From: Circinella minor
Lineage: Eukaryota > Mucoromycota > Mucoromycetes > Mucorales > Lichtheimiaceae
DNA: 64,000 bases
Assembly (NCBI GenBank): GCA_016758965.1
Contig: JAEPRB010000051.1
Coordinates: 124,001 to 188,000 of the forward strand
Direction of reading: 5' to 3'
A program made the translations under genes and the position numbers. The notes under the pieces are model-generated. The model worked only from the letters and a program-made list of their open reading frames with translations. It did not search any database and was not told where the DNA came from. Each line of letters starts with the position of its first letter. Positions within the stretch are counted from its first letter, which is position 1. Shown piece by piece: positions 24,579 through 36,115 of the stretch.

Positions 24579-26777
24579 ATGCAGTTAGTCGAAAGTGCTT
24601 TTGATCGTTATTGCTTTGATAATGGAGAATGCCATTGTGATTGGCGTATCCATACTTATGATTGTGAAGAAGAATTTACTGGACTTGTCATCAATTATGT
24701 CAATATCGCAATATCTATTGTTGTCATAGTTATTGGTAAATAGAAGAACAACAACAATGTCGAACATTTTAACAACAATAAAAAAAGACTGCATATATTA
24801 ACTTCAGCACCAACATGTCATTTTCTTTGGATGCTTTTGTATGTCGATTTTCTACTTTTTATAGCTCTTGTACTTTTATATACACGAATAGTTATCAAAG
24901 GTCAGCGCTTCTTCGATACAACTGGTGTCCGAGGGTGTCTGCGCCCTAAACCTATCGAATCCATGCTTCTCTGTCTTACCATATTCAACGCACGTAAGTT
25001 ACACAAAAATATAACCCTGTTTGAAAATATTTTGCTTTTGCGTGACATGACACAAATACTACTATTTAAGTCCGCCTAGTTCAATCTGCCATTTTGATTT
25101 CCAATGCTGTACCTGGTAACTTTTTAGCGCTAATGTGTAAGTTAATTGACGACGCTTATAGGAGTATCACATCAAATATTTTTGCGAGACAAATTATTGA
25201 ACAGGAAGAAACAATAAACTAAGTAGTTATTATTATTTCCATTATTATAGGGTTTTTTGAAATTGCTTGGCCTTTTGGATATGGTTCTTTCGCACTTTAT
25301 TTGATTGGAATGGCACAGACACTGGCTGATGTAAGTTAGAAAAAAAATTGCTTTTTCATATCAGTATAGATATCTTGTGGGAATATATATATAATATATA
25401 GCTGATGATTTATTACTGTTTACCGTGTTTTCTTCTCTTATTACGTAATAATCAGAGCCACAAAGCAATTTCAACAGGATGGCTACCATCTCCACGGGTA
25501 GTTGATATTGTCGGTACAAGTATATTTTTGGGTCCGTTTCTCATTAATATACCCATGTGCTTAACCATTGGTTACTTGGTAACCACAAACATGAAAGTTG
25601 CGGAAATTCTTGTCCGAATTCATTATTTTATTTGGTCCCTTCATTGTTGTACGCTAGCATTTACTGTCTTATATTCGGGGACACGATTGTGCCGTATCTT
25701 AACCGGGCATCTTGAAAAATTCAATGCTGGAGGTCCCAGATTCGATGCAATTAGAACTGGTATTATTAAGGTATAAATTTAAATGTTTTACTAAGTATTC
25801 TTTACTGTATTGTATATAATTATTCTGATTTCATCAGATTCTAAATAGTTGTATAAAACGAACCGCTTGTCAAGAAGGGTGATGATCCTATTAATGTATA
25901 CTAATATGTATTATTTAGATCCGTTTCGTAATGCTTCTTATTTCTACCTGTCTTATTTTATTTGCAGCTATGGGATTTATCTATGCTGCCTTGCGTACTG
26001 AAATGATGAGATCCACCATTGGCAACATGGCATTTGGGGGTTCTTTTATGTTACTTGGACCCATCACTACATTTTTTGTTGAGTTGACCGTTGCTTTCAA
26101 GTATGTATCATAGCTACTATATTACTGTTTTTCTATCGGTTTATTTTTTAAAAAAAATCATTTCTTTTTCATGATCTTTCTTAAAGCCTTTTGACTTTAA
26201 CATTTTATTACCAATGCTTTAATTTATTAGCCCTAGAAGTACCAATATTATCAAAATAGAAACTAAATCATTATCATCCAATGAAGAATTCGGTTCTAAT
26301 ATGTATAATTCAGCATATACTTCGACGTGTGTAAATAACGATATCGGCACATTAAGTCGTAATGCATTTGCCGATTTAAAACAACAACAAATGCTTTATC
26401 AAAAACAACATCAAGGCCAATTACAGGAACAAGAAAATAAAAATAACGATATTACAACTGAAATTAAAAGCACTGCAGCCACTACGATTTTGGGAGGTGA
26501 TATTGAATTTTCTCGAACAGCTCCTTCATCAACTAATGGCGAGTCATGTAATAATAACATCGATAATAATAATGTAATTCCTCTTATGACCATAGGGCAA
26601 AAACATAAAGGAGGAAGCCCACCAATATATTATCAAAGCCAACAATATCAAAGCCATCAACATCAACAATTACAGCAATCAGGAAGGAGCAGTGCAAAAG
26701 ACAGTATAATAGAGGAAGATATTGTGCATCAAGATTATTCTTCTAAATTAAGTCTTATTCTCAACGATCGACATTAA
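24579..26777 (+). CDS. Orphan multi-span (about 7 TM) membrane protein
   Basis: Function unknown. Seven exons: 24579-24735, 24865-24993, 25071-25136, 25251-25330, 25456-25770, 25919-26100, 26231-26777; about 491 residues. The N-terminus has four cysteines in a short stretch (YCFDNGECHCDW, then YDC), probably luminal or extracellular. About seven hydrophobic segments follow, first VNIAISIVVIVIALVLLY, with family-like words LRPKPIESMLL, ADSHKAISTGWLPSPRVVD and LEKFNAGGPRFDAIRTGIIK between them. The last 180 residues are a Gln/Asn/Ser-rich, presumably cytosolic tail. The acceptor at 24864 was chosen over 24807 because it has a better pyrimidine tract and gives one normal first TM segment; 24807 would add 19 residues. 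I recall related proteins as an expanded family in Mucoromycotina, a memory that needs a search. Receptor-like topology is an inference. Confidence 0.75.
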
Positions 26778-27671
26778 TTTATATATAAATATAGATTTTT
26801 TTGTTTCTTACGTATGTAATGGAACAATGTATAATAGAAAACATACACATACACATACACATGCATACAAACACATACATATACACATTCATACAGAGGA
26901 GAGAAACAGAGAGATGATTACCACGTTATGTATACGTACACAAGATACTCTTTTTTTCCTTTTGCTTCGAACTATTATCATTATAATCTTGATGTTCCCT
27001 AACATCTAACATCTATCCTCTATTATTCTTCTTTTCTTTTCTTTTGGTTTATACCGACTTATATGTAAATTATGACAGCTATGGTAGTTATTTTCTTATA
27101 TTAGTTTTAACACAAACAGATTTCCTTTTTGCCATTGTTTTACATTTTACGTAGTTAAATCAAATGATGCTTTTTTTTAATTTAGTTCATATTGACAAAA
27201 TGTCTAAAGTTTCAGCTACCATATGCATTGCTATGAGAATACATACATATCTTTTAAATAATTTAATAAGAGGATAAGTATACGTACCATTGCTGCCGTG
27301 TATCAAATTATATCGGTAGCCTACGTATCAAATAACCCTGTGCGTATTTCTTCTGGCTTAACATATACCTTCAGTGGTTGATTTTATTCTCCTCCCCTAA
27401 TAAATTATAGAAACATGAAAAGTTGCATGAATACTTTAATTTGCTCACCAGGTACAGACGCACGGAGAATATATCACTATAAATGGATAGCAATAAGAAT
27501 TTTATGTCGCATGAAGAAGAAAAGAACGAAAAAAAACCACATTTTATATGTTATATGATATTATGTGAGACAAAAAAAAACAAATTTTCATTCCAAGGTA
27601 TTCGGCTAGTATACTATGAATGCTATCACCTTCTTTTGTTTCTAGACAACGATTCATGGTCGGTTGGTACC

Positions 27672-27719
<48 letters not shown>

Positions 27720-28723
27720 AAAAAAGAACTCTTTTATTCTAGTATAACAACACTAGTAACCTTAATAACAACTCATAATATCTTAATACTTTGCATATTG
27801 ATGACGAAGATATATATTTATATATAATATATTATTTTAAATGGGATTAAAGAAAAAAACAAACAAACATAAAAGTCGTCCCAGATGGTGCGTATCGTGA
27901 TTTCATACTTTTTGTAGTCTATTACATATATTTTCAAGAGTCAGTTGAAGCTAGCATGACACCAACATTAGTGTGGTCTGATACATTCTTTATTTGTTAT
28001 AAAATAATAGGGCAGCCTAATAATCACTGTGTTCTATATATGCATTTATTTAATTGGTGTTATGAATATGACATTAATATATATATATATATACTGCAAA
28101 ACGCATTTAAATATTTCAATTATATAAGCATAAATTTATTCATATGTCTATGGCTCAAACAAAAATCACCAGAGGATTGCATATATAATTATAGTTATTC
28201 CAGCAAAACACCAAATTTTAAATTTATTCGCTCAATGAACAGTTTTTAAACTGTCAAGATAAATGTTTCTTTTCCCCCAAGGTGCTCCAACCCCGCCTAT
28301 CATACCGGAGCCAATAATAAATCGTGCCTATCATCTAGTGCTATTTTCAAATTTGGTTTGAAAGTGAAAAAAGAATAGCGAACAATCGTTATGGAACTTT
28401 TTATTTAATATAACACATATGATATAAACCTAGTGAGTTATTTTTTCGTTGATTTATAATACAAGTTGAAAATATGATGTGTCGAATGCTAATAAGGCCA
28501 CATGGATACCTTAAAGTTTCCAAGTTTAATATGTGGTCAACGAACAAGAAAAAAAAATGCGGTACGAGAAATATGTTCCTCCGATGTATGCTTCACACTC
28601 CCTGCGCGAAAATGAAATTATACACAATTCCAAGCCTCCGCCCGAGTCACGCTTTTTGAATTTGGGGACTTCTACGAAAACATTAACTTCACTTCAACCT
28701 CTATCACATATACAAAATAAGCA
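26778..28723. other. Intergenic region with a 45-base T homopolymer
   Basis: Nearly 2 kb of AT-rich DNA between the membrane-protein gene and PHB2. It holds a CATACA-type microsatellite (about 26843-26890), the long T-run (27674-27718) and, closer to PHB2, a CCAAT word near 28312 in a GC-richer patch (about 28275-28335). No supported gene. Confidence 0.5.
27674..27718. repeat. Poly(T) tract, 45 bases
   Basis: Longest homopolymer of the window. No target-site duplication or recognisable retroelement sequence was seen next to it. An ORF crossing it (27483-27827) is an artefact. The exact length may be affected by sequencing. Confidence 0.85.
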
Positions 28724-29845
28724 ATGGCTCAACAGGCAAAGGAGGCCGCTAAGAAATTGGGATCTGTCTTCCCTAAGGGTTCAGGAAAAGGTTTAGGATC
28801 AGCTGCCGGTGCTCTTGTCGTTCTCGGTGGTTTGGGTTATGGCGTTAATGCCTCCCTCTTTAACGGTAAAATAAATTAATTTTGCGAACTAAATTATTGT
28901 TTACAAAAAAAAAAAAGAAAACAAAAAAAAAAGATATTATAATCGGGAATAATTACTGACAACAATGCAATTTGGCTATTACTATTATAGTTGACGGTGG
29001 TCACAGAGCTATTAAATATACTCGTCTTTTTGGTGTTCAAAACACTGTTTACAACGAAGGTACTCATTTTGTTATTCCCTGGTTCGAAACACCTATTGTC
29101 TACGATGTCCGTGCTAAGCCCCGCAATGTTGCCTCGCTTACCGGTACCAAGGGTAAGATTACTTTTAGTTCAATAAGAAAGAGAAGAGAGGAATTGTAGA
29201 AGAAAAATAACTGAACAAGAATTAATATTTGTGCGCATGTGAAATGATTTAGATTTGCAAATGGTCAACATTACTTGTCGTGTCTTGTCCAAGCCCCGTG
29301 TTGACTCGTTAGCCACTGTCTACCGTACCCTCGGTCAAGACTATGATGAACGTATCCTTCCCTCGATTGTCAATGAAGTTCTCAAGTCCGTTGTAGCTCA
29401 ATTCACTGCCTCGCAACTTATTACCCAACGTGAACGTGTCTCGCGTCTTGTCCGTGAAAACTTGGTTCGTCGTGCTCTTCGTTTCAACATTATCTTGGAT
29501 GACGTTTCCATCACTCACGTCGGTTTCTCTCCTGTCTTCGAATCTGCTGTTGAAGCTAAGCAAATTGCTCAACAAGAAGCACAACGTGCTGCTTTCATTG
29601 TTGACAAGGCTCGTCAAGAGAAGCAATCTATCATTGTTCGCGCACAGGGTGAAGCTAAATCCGCCGAACTTATTGGTGAAGCTATTAAGAACAAGCCTGG
29701 CTTCTTGGAACTTAAGCGAATTGAAGCTGCTCGTGAAATCGCTACTATCATTTCGCGATCTGGTAACAGAGTCATGTTGGATTCAGATACTTTGTTGCTT
29801 AACGTCAACTCTAATGTCAATGCTAAGGATGTCAAGAGTAAATAA
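28724..29845 (+). CDS. PHB2: Prohibitin-2, inner mitochondrial membrane scaffold
   Basis: Forms ring complexes with PHB1 in the inner mitochondrial membrane that stabilise the m-AAA protease and shape cristae. Three exons, 28724-28865, 28991-29152 and 29253-29845, give 298 residues, the usual size. The N-terminal hydrophobic anchor is at about 28-48 (AAGALVVLGGLGYGVNASLF). The SPFH/band-7 domain follows (VDGGHRAIKYTRLFGVQ, EGTHFVIPWFETPIVYDVR, KDLQMVNITCRVLSKP). Then come RERVSRLVRENLVRRA and a C-terminal coiled coil (EAKQIAQQEAQRAAFIVDKA). PHB2 rather than PHB1 is indicated by the longer N-terminus and the YRTLGQDYDERILPSIVNEV segment. Convergent with HRD3. An AATAAA at 29841-29846 overlaps the stop codon. 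Confidence 0.96.
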
Positions 29846-31289
29846 AGATAATTGGAGGATATTTTTATTATATACATAGTTTTATTATAGGCCCCAAGTG
29901 ATATATATGTGGTTTTTATCAAAAAAAAAATCATCCTAGTTTTTGTTTATATTTTTCCCCGTTTCTCAACTCCCCCTCTCCATTCTCTTTTTTTTTCATT
30001 AGTATACATTGAAAAGATAAAAAAAAAAGTAACACTCAATTCTTTTTATACAAATTTTATATAATATACATATATTATAAAAGAAATCGTTCTTTTTTAT
30101 TTGAATGATGTGATATGAGATTAAGTAACACTGTACCTTATAGTTACCTATCATATCATTTACCTGAGTGATTGATATTTCCATCAAGGTTATCCTAAAA
30201 TATTTCATTTTTATCACATGTGTAACCATAAATGTATTCTTTGGAAGAACAAAAGAAATACGATAATTGGCCTTTTTTATGCTACTGATAATTAGCTATG
30301 TTATTAACCCTGATTAATAATAGTTTAGTATAAGTTATATCGTTTATGGTTCAGCATCCCAGAAGACGATTACAGTACAACCATGTTTCTTATCCAAATC
30401 TCCCTCGGATCGGGATCAATAGATTTGTTGTGCTGTAGGCTTCTCTCAGAAGCTAAATATCTTAATATTTTAGCCAGGTCAGGAAAATCTTTTGCTGTAG
30501 TAACATCACCTTTATTTCCGTTTAAAATGTTTATAATGCTTCATTTCTTGTAGGATCTTCTATTCATATAATTTTTTTAGCTATTATATACCACCATATA
30601 AAACTGTATTTAATATGAATAAATTTTAATATCTTTCATTATATACTGTTAATGCTGCACTGCTGTATAATAAATTGAATAATTATATACTATATATGAT
30701 ACTTTCAATAAGATTGTATGAAACTTTACTCTGAATCTGCCTAAGTAATATGAATATAAATAGTCGGCTAAGAGTTATTATTATTTATCAGTAATGAATA
30801 CAACTAGCGATGAAAAAGCACTGTTTTATATGGAGTCTCAATACGAGAATTACTTCTTTAATATTTATTTCTATATTTTTCTGCTTTCCACATTTATATC
30901 GGCATAATTAATACCCATTCATTCACTGTAAATAATAGGAAAGGTTCCTGTCTACGTTTGGCGGTCCATTGAGAAAATATACGATAGAGCCCCATTAACT
31001 TTCAATTTTTAGAATGCAATACTTAGTAAAAGATACTTCGCTAATTTTCGCTTCGGGGCTTCACTGTATATGTATAAAGAATGACATAGCATACAGTGAA
31101 CTCAAGCAAGAACATGGGGGAAAAATGAAAATTGATATATATTTTGTGGTGAGTGTTATTGAATTTAAAGGCAAGAAAAAAAGGGTTACAGATTTTATAG
31201 CGAAACAATTAATTCCACTAAATGTTAAAGACGGAGGATAAGTGAAAAAATTACAATGCTAGATAAAAATATGATAAAGAAATATATTA
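29846..31289. other. Convergent intergenic region between PHB2 and HRD3
   Basis: About 1.4 kb of AT-rich spacer separates two convergent 3' ends. A small 6-bp hairpin (GCTTCT/AGAAGC) is at 30439-30453. A 75-codon ORF at 31014-31241 has no family-like features and is not called. Confidence 0.45.
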
Positions 31290-34200
31290 TTAGTTATTAT
31301 TATTATTATTATTGTGAGGGATTGTTTGGGATGGATCTTGATTTGGTTGTATATTGGGTGTTGCCGATGTTGGAGGAGGTACAGGAGATCGAGGGTGTCT
31401 CTGTCCAGCTGGAATTTCTTGGTTATTATTATTATTATTTACAACATTATTGGGATTATTGTTGTTATTATTACCAAATCGGAATTGACGCATATAAACT
31501 AGCCAACCAACTAAAAGACATAACCCAAGAATCATTAAGCTTTCAATTAATTCATCCTCTTCAGAATAATCATCATTATCGTCATCATCATCTGAATAAT
31601 CACTACGACCAAAGTTTGGATCCATAAAATCATCACTTTCTTCTCGTTCCAGGCGTTTAAGATGTTTGCTATATTTCCTTCGTAACTCTTCTTCTGAACT
31701 AATTTCCCAATGAGCACGCTCATATTCATATGCTTCAATCTCTTGACGTCGACGTACTTCCTGTGCTGCCTTGGCTGCTGCATTATCTGCAGCACGGTGA
31801 TGGTTTGCTCTCGTTCGATCAATAACAATGCTCTCATCTTTATTACTATCAACATCCGCTGCCCCCCCTCCTCCTCCAGATGTCTTGCTTTCATGCATTA
31901 AATCTTGACCCACTTCTGTTCTCGTGATCCATCCCCAATAGTATCTTAAATAAAGTTTTGCAAGTGATAATTTGACAGGCAAATAAGCATCAGGATTCAT
32001 AGATAACGCATTATCATAAAAACGTTTGGCCAAATGGAAATCCTTTATCACCCCAAGTCCGTTTTCGTACATCCATCCTAAATTCCACATTGCCATAGGT
32101 GATAATTCAATTTCTGCGGCTATTTGATAACATGCTGCTGCTTTTTCATAATCAATTTCAGTGCCAATACCACGGAAATAGTAATCCCCCATTTTGACAC
32201 GTGAGTCCACGTTGTTTTGGTTCGCTGATCGTGACCAATAAATCAATGCGTATTGTTCAGAATCTTGGTCTCGTGATGGTGCTTCCGTTAGTCCAAACAT
32301 ATTCTTCACACTTAAAAGTTGAGTATCTAGATATATGTATTTTAATTTGAGTTGTTAGTATATCAGAAATAAAATGATATAATTTATTGGTTGCTGTTAC
32401 AGCTTGTTTTGGTTTTTACCTGTATCCAGTATGTAAGCAACATTGGATTGAGCAATTTCATACCCACGTTCAGCGGCAAGCATATAATGCAGTAATGCAC
32501 TTTCAGTGTCACCATTCATATAATCGTTGTATGCTGTTTCAACCGTAGGGTTGTGCCAATCACATCGCTCAGCAATAGATTTATAAAACTAATAGCATCA
32601 TTTTGATTATATTAATATCCCTCTTTTTTTCCCACCTGTTATACAAAAGAAAACAACACTTTACCGATACAGCCACTTGACATGATGGATTAAGGCCAAT
32701 ACCAGCTTGATGAAGTTGTGCCAAATACCATTGTGCTAAAGGATGTTTAGCTTCTGCTGCCAAAGTGAATAATCTAATTGCATTTGGAAGTGTACTTTCT
32801 TGATTGACATATTCAATAGCAAGGTTTACTTGTGCATCTGGATTATCTTGATTAACAGCACGTTTAAAATACTCAATTGCTTTATCACGACTCTAACAAT
32901 AGTAACCACATTATTCGAATAAATGACGTTAACATATAAATTGCTCTTTTTACTTTCTATTTGCTCTAAATATTTTTTTTGTACCTTTGGAACCACGACA
33001 CCTTCCAGATGCATCATTCCTAATCCATTTTGAGAAATAGAATCATTCAACTCTGAACCCAAATAAAACCATTGGTAAGCTCTTTCTGGATCTACATCGA
33101 CACCTTCGCCTCTTCTATACATTTTCCCCAAGTATCCTGCAGCTTGACCAACCGCTCTTCCACGTTTATTATTCAAAAATGCTTCTGTAATTTTTCCTGA
33201 CGGAAGTTTATCAATCACTTGTTCAAAAAAGTGATGTGCTTCTTGAAAATCTTGACGTATACTTCGAGTTCCTTGATAATAAATTTGACCAAGCATAAGC
33301 TATATAAAACTATATGTATAAGTAAAAAATCCGAACCAGGAAGTTGGGTTTTTTATTATTATTTTATATTTGTTATTTATTATTTTACCTGTGCTTCGAA
33401 ATCCCCTTTAGTTTGCGCTAAATATCTCCAATATTGCAACACTTCTTCAATACTAACTGTCCGTTCGGATGTTGCGCTATTTGGGCGATATCGCTTATCT
33501 GTCATTACACTTGCACCATAACCATAAACACCTCCTACTTCATCTGAAAGTCGTATTTTTGGTAATGGTGGTGCGTATCCTCCAGGTGGCCCTGAAAGAT
33601 AATAATTGATAGCTAACAAAGGGAAATAAAAAATAAATTATTGGTGTAACCATGGCAACCATAAAGCAGCAATATATATAATAAAAAATACCTTTTTCGG
33701 CAACTCGTTGATAATAGTAAATGGCATCTTCACATTTTTGTTCTGTTCCAATACCCAACAAATGCCGATAACCAAGAGTCATCTCTGCAGTAGTATCGCC
33801 TCCATGTGCAGCAAATGTATGATATAATAATGCTTGTGCTTGATCTCGTTCAACAACATTTCCAAGACCTGTAGCATACATAAATCCGATCATTTGTTGT
33901 GCTGTTGCATTACCGACAGAAGCAAGTTCATAATAATAATCGAATGCAGCGGAATAATTTCGTGGGTGCGTATATTTTGAATACTAAATTATTAAGTTAA
34001 AAACGAAAATTTAAAATTTAATACAGTTGGCTCTATTTCTTTCACTCAAATAGAAAAAAATGATAATATTTACAAAGTTAATTTCAGCAAGTAAAAACAA
34101 TGCATCATCATTGCCATAAGTCATGCCAGCTTTCTCTAACATTGTTGTGGCAATACGTAATCGTTCACTATTCTCGATGGTTGGGGATACTTTTGTCATT

Positions 34201-34853
34201 GTGAATTTATCTTTCTCTTTTTTTTTCTCATCGCTATCCTTATCATTATTGGTTGTCCAAAAACCAGATACAATGGTTCTGACAGCTGTTAAAGCTGAAT
34301 CAAAAGCGTTTGTTGATCCAGATAATTGATCTCCACCTTTTGCTGTGATCGATGCGCTGTTTTCAATAGCATTTAAATACTGTAAAGCAACTCGATATAA
34401 TAATTGACCTATATATAATTTAACCCCGTAATTTATTATTAAGCATATTATTTCCCGCCACATACCACAACCACCGAACATCACCATAACCGTACCTTGT
34501 TCTTCAGGATTGATTGTTGTACTTGAGTCATGGTGTTGTTCAACTTGAGCATGTAACGTCTATATAATCATATATATTCGAGATTAAAATATAAACTTGT
34601 CTTTTTTTTAATGTTGGTCTATATTCGGGATCATACATGTTGATCGTCCGGCGTCGTACTCGATTCCGCTAACTCGTCGCTTGCTAAACTCCTGCTGGAA
34701 AGGAGTATGGCAGCTATAGCTATATATATATATATAACCCCAAATAATACCAAATAGATTAAAATATTAGCAATTATCTTTAAATTTATTAAAATAAAAT
34801 ACATTGACTTCCTTACATGACAAGCAAAGCAATCTTTTACGTGTTGCAACCAT
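31290..34853 (-). CDS. HRD3: HRD3/SEL1L, ER-associated degradation adaptor
   Basis: An ER-luminal Sel1-repeat scaffold that partners the Hrd1 ubiquitin ligase and presents misfolded glycoproteins for degradation. Ten exons on the minus strand: 34853-34817, 34719-34637, 34559-34496, 34408-34074, 33983-33692, 33612-33389, 33299-32985, 32892-32665, 32588-32420, 32326-31290; 927 residues. The signal peptide is split by the first intron (MVATRKRLLCLS plus SIAAILLSSRSLA). Sel1-like repeats run from about 120 to 650: AQQMIGFMYATGLGN, AEMTLGYRHLLGIGT, GYLGKMYRRGEGVDVDPE, WYLAQLHQAGIGL, WNLGWMYENGLGV. SGPPGGYAPP in the middle is a family hallmark. The single C-terminal TM is LIESLMILGLCLLVGWLVY, followed by an Asn-rich cytosolic tail ending in seven Asn codons. 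The exact second acceptor (34720 or six bases later) is uncertain. Confidence 0.92.
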
Positions 34854-35021
34854 TAACAGAAAGCGGGTTTAAGTTCTCCACAAAAAGACGTGGTGCATTT
34901 TAAACTGATGCTTTTTTTTCTCCATTGGCGGACCTTTTTTTTTTGTCTCACCTTTAAAAAATAAATTCTTGTGGAAAGAACAAAAAGAATTATTTTCAAT
35001 ACACTTTACTTTTTACCAAAA
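34854..35021. promoter_or_regulatory. Short bidirectional promoter of HRD3 and CPSF30
   Basis: Only 168 bases separate the two divergent ATGs, so both core promoters and 5' leaders must share it. The strand facing CPSF30 has T-runs; no TATA box is obvious. Confidence 0.6.
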
Positions 35022-36115
35022 ATGCTTGCTCCACCCATCTTTTCTTTGGAACATAAAAATCTCAATTTTGATTTTGAAGATTACATTAAAAACGAATTAG
35101 GATTAGATCTTAATAATCAAAATAAACGAGAAGGTTGGTTTCTTTTATTTGTTTAATTTATTTCCCTTTTAGTCTTCCTTTTCCCCTTTATAAATTTGTT
35201 TTTTTTATTCTCGATTTTCAAATTATAAACTTTTTTTTTATCAATAATAATAATAATAAAACTATCTTTTTTATAAAATATGATATATATATATTTATAC
35301 TATTTAAAATTTTAAGATGAACAAGTATGTAAATATTTCTTAAAAGGAGCATGTACAAAAGGATCACATTGTCAATTTAAACATTCACGAACGGGAGATC
35401 GAGACAAGTCTGTTGTATGCAAACATTGGTTACGTGGTTTATGTAAAAAAGGAGATAGTTGTGAATTTCTTCATGTATTCAATATGAAAAAAATGCCTGA
35501 ATGCTGGTTTTACTCTAAATATGGTGAATGTTGTAATGGTGATGAATGTATGTATTTACATATTGATCCAGAAAGTAAACAAAAAGAATGTCCTTGGTAT
35601 GCCCGAGGATTCTGTAAACATGGTAAGTGTATATAGAGTTGGATATAAATAAAAATAAGTAATCAAAAAATTAAATTTCAAATTATTTTTTTATAGGACC
35701 TAATTGTAGGCATAAGCATGTGCGTAAAATGGTATGTCAAAACTATTTGACAGGGTTTTGCCCTGATGGGTTAAACTGTCCAAATGGACATCCAAAATAT
35801 GAATTACCTGTTATGCATGGAAATGAAGGTGGTGGGTTAGGAGATGATCGTCAACAACAGCAACAGCAATCACAACAACAAAGCAGTAATCATAACCAGC
35901 AACAACAACAGAAGCAAAATGATTCTGATGATATGCCGCAACGGGCAACACATATCAACCGACCTCAGAGTGGATTCTATCGACGATTAGAGGATGTACA
36001 ATGCTATAAATGTGGTCAACAAGGCCATTATGCGAATCGTTGTCCTCAAGGTCGTGGCGGTGGTGGCGGTGGCGGCGGAAATAACGGTCGACAGTCCCAG
36101 CATAATAATAATTAG
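35022..36115 (+). CDS. YTH1: CPSF30/YTH1, mRNA 3'-end processing zinc-finger protein
   Basis: Subunit of the cleavage and polyadenylation factor that recognises the poly(A) signal. Exons 35022-35133, 35317-35622 and 35697-36115 give 278 residues. Five CCCH fingers follow each other: CKYFLKGACTKGSHCQFKH, CKHWLRGLCKKGDSCEFLH, CWFYSKYGECCNGDECMYLH, CPWYARGFCKHGPNCRHKH and CQNYLTGFCPDGLNCPNGH. A Gln-rich linker and one CCHC zinc knuckle (CYKCGQQGHYANRC) with a Gly-rich end follow. The knuckle makes it resemble animal CPSF4 more than yeast Yth1, which lacks it. Intron 1 uses an unusual GTTGGT donor; the joined frame (NKRE then DEQVCKYF) supports it. Confidence 0.93.

Noticed and set aside
27674..27718. 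Poly(T)/poly(A) tracts at 27674, 55680 and 63185 as marks of retroposed elements
   Set aside because: No target-site duplications, element-like sequence or processed gene copy could be seen beside any of them.
27483..27827. 114-codon ORF containing a run of phenylalanines
   Set aside because: The open frame exists only because it crosses the 45-base T-run; the rest shows no protein-like pattern.
31014..31241. 75-codon ORF with protein-like composition between PHB2 and HRD3
   Set aside because: Stand-alone, no recognised motif, in a convergent 3' region; length is within what AT-rich spacer yields by chance.
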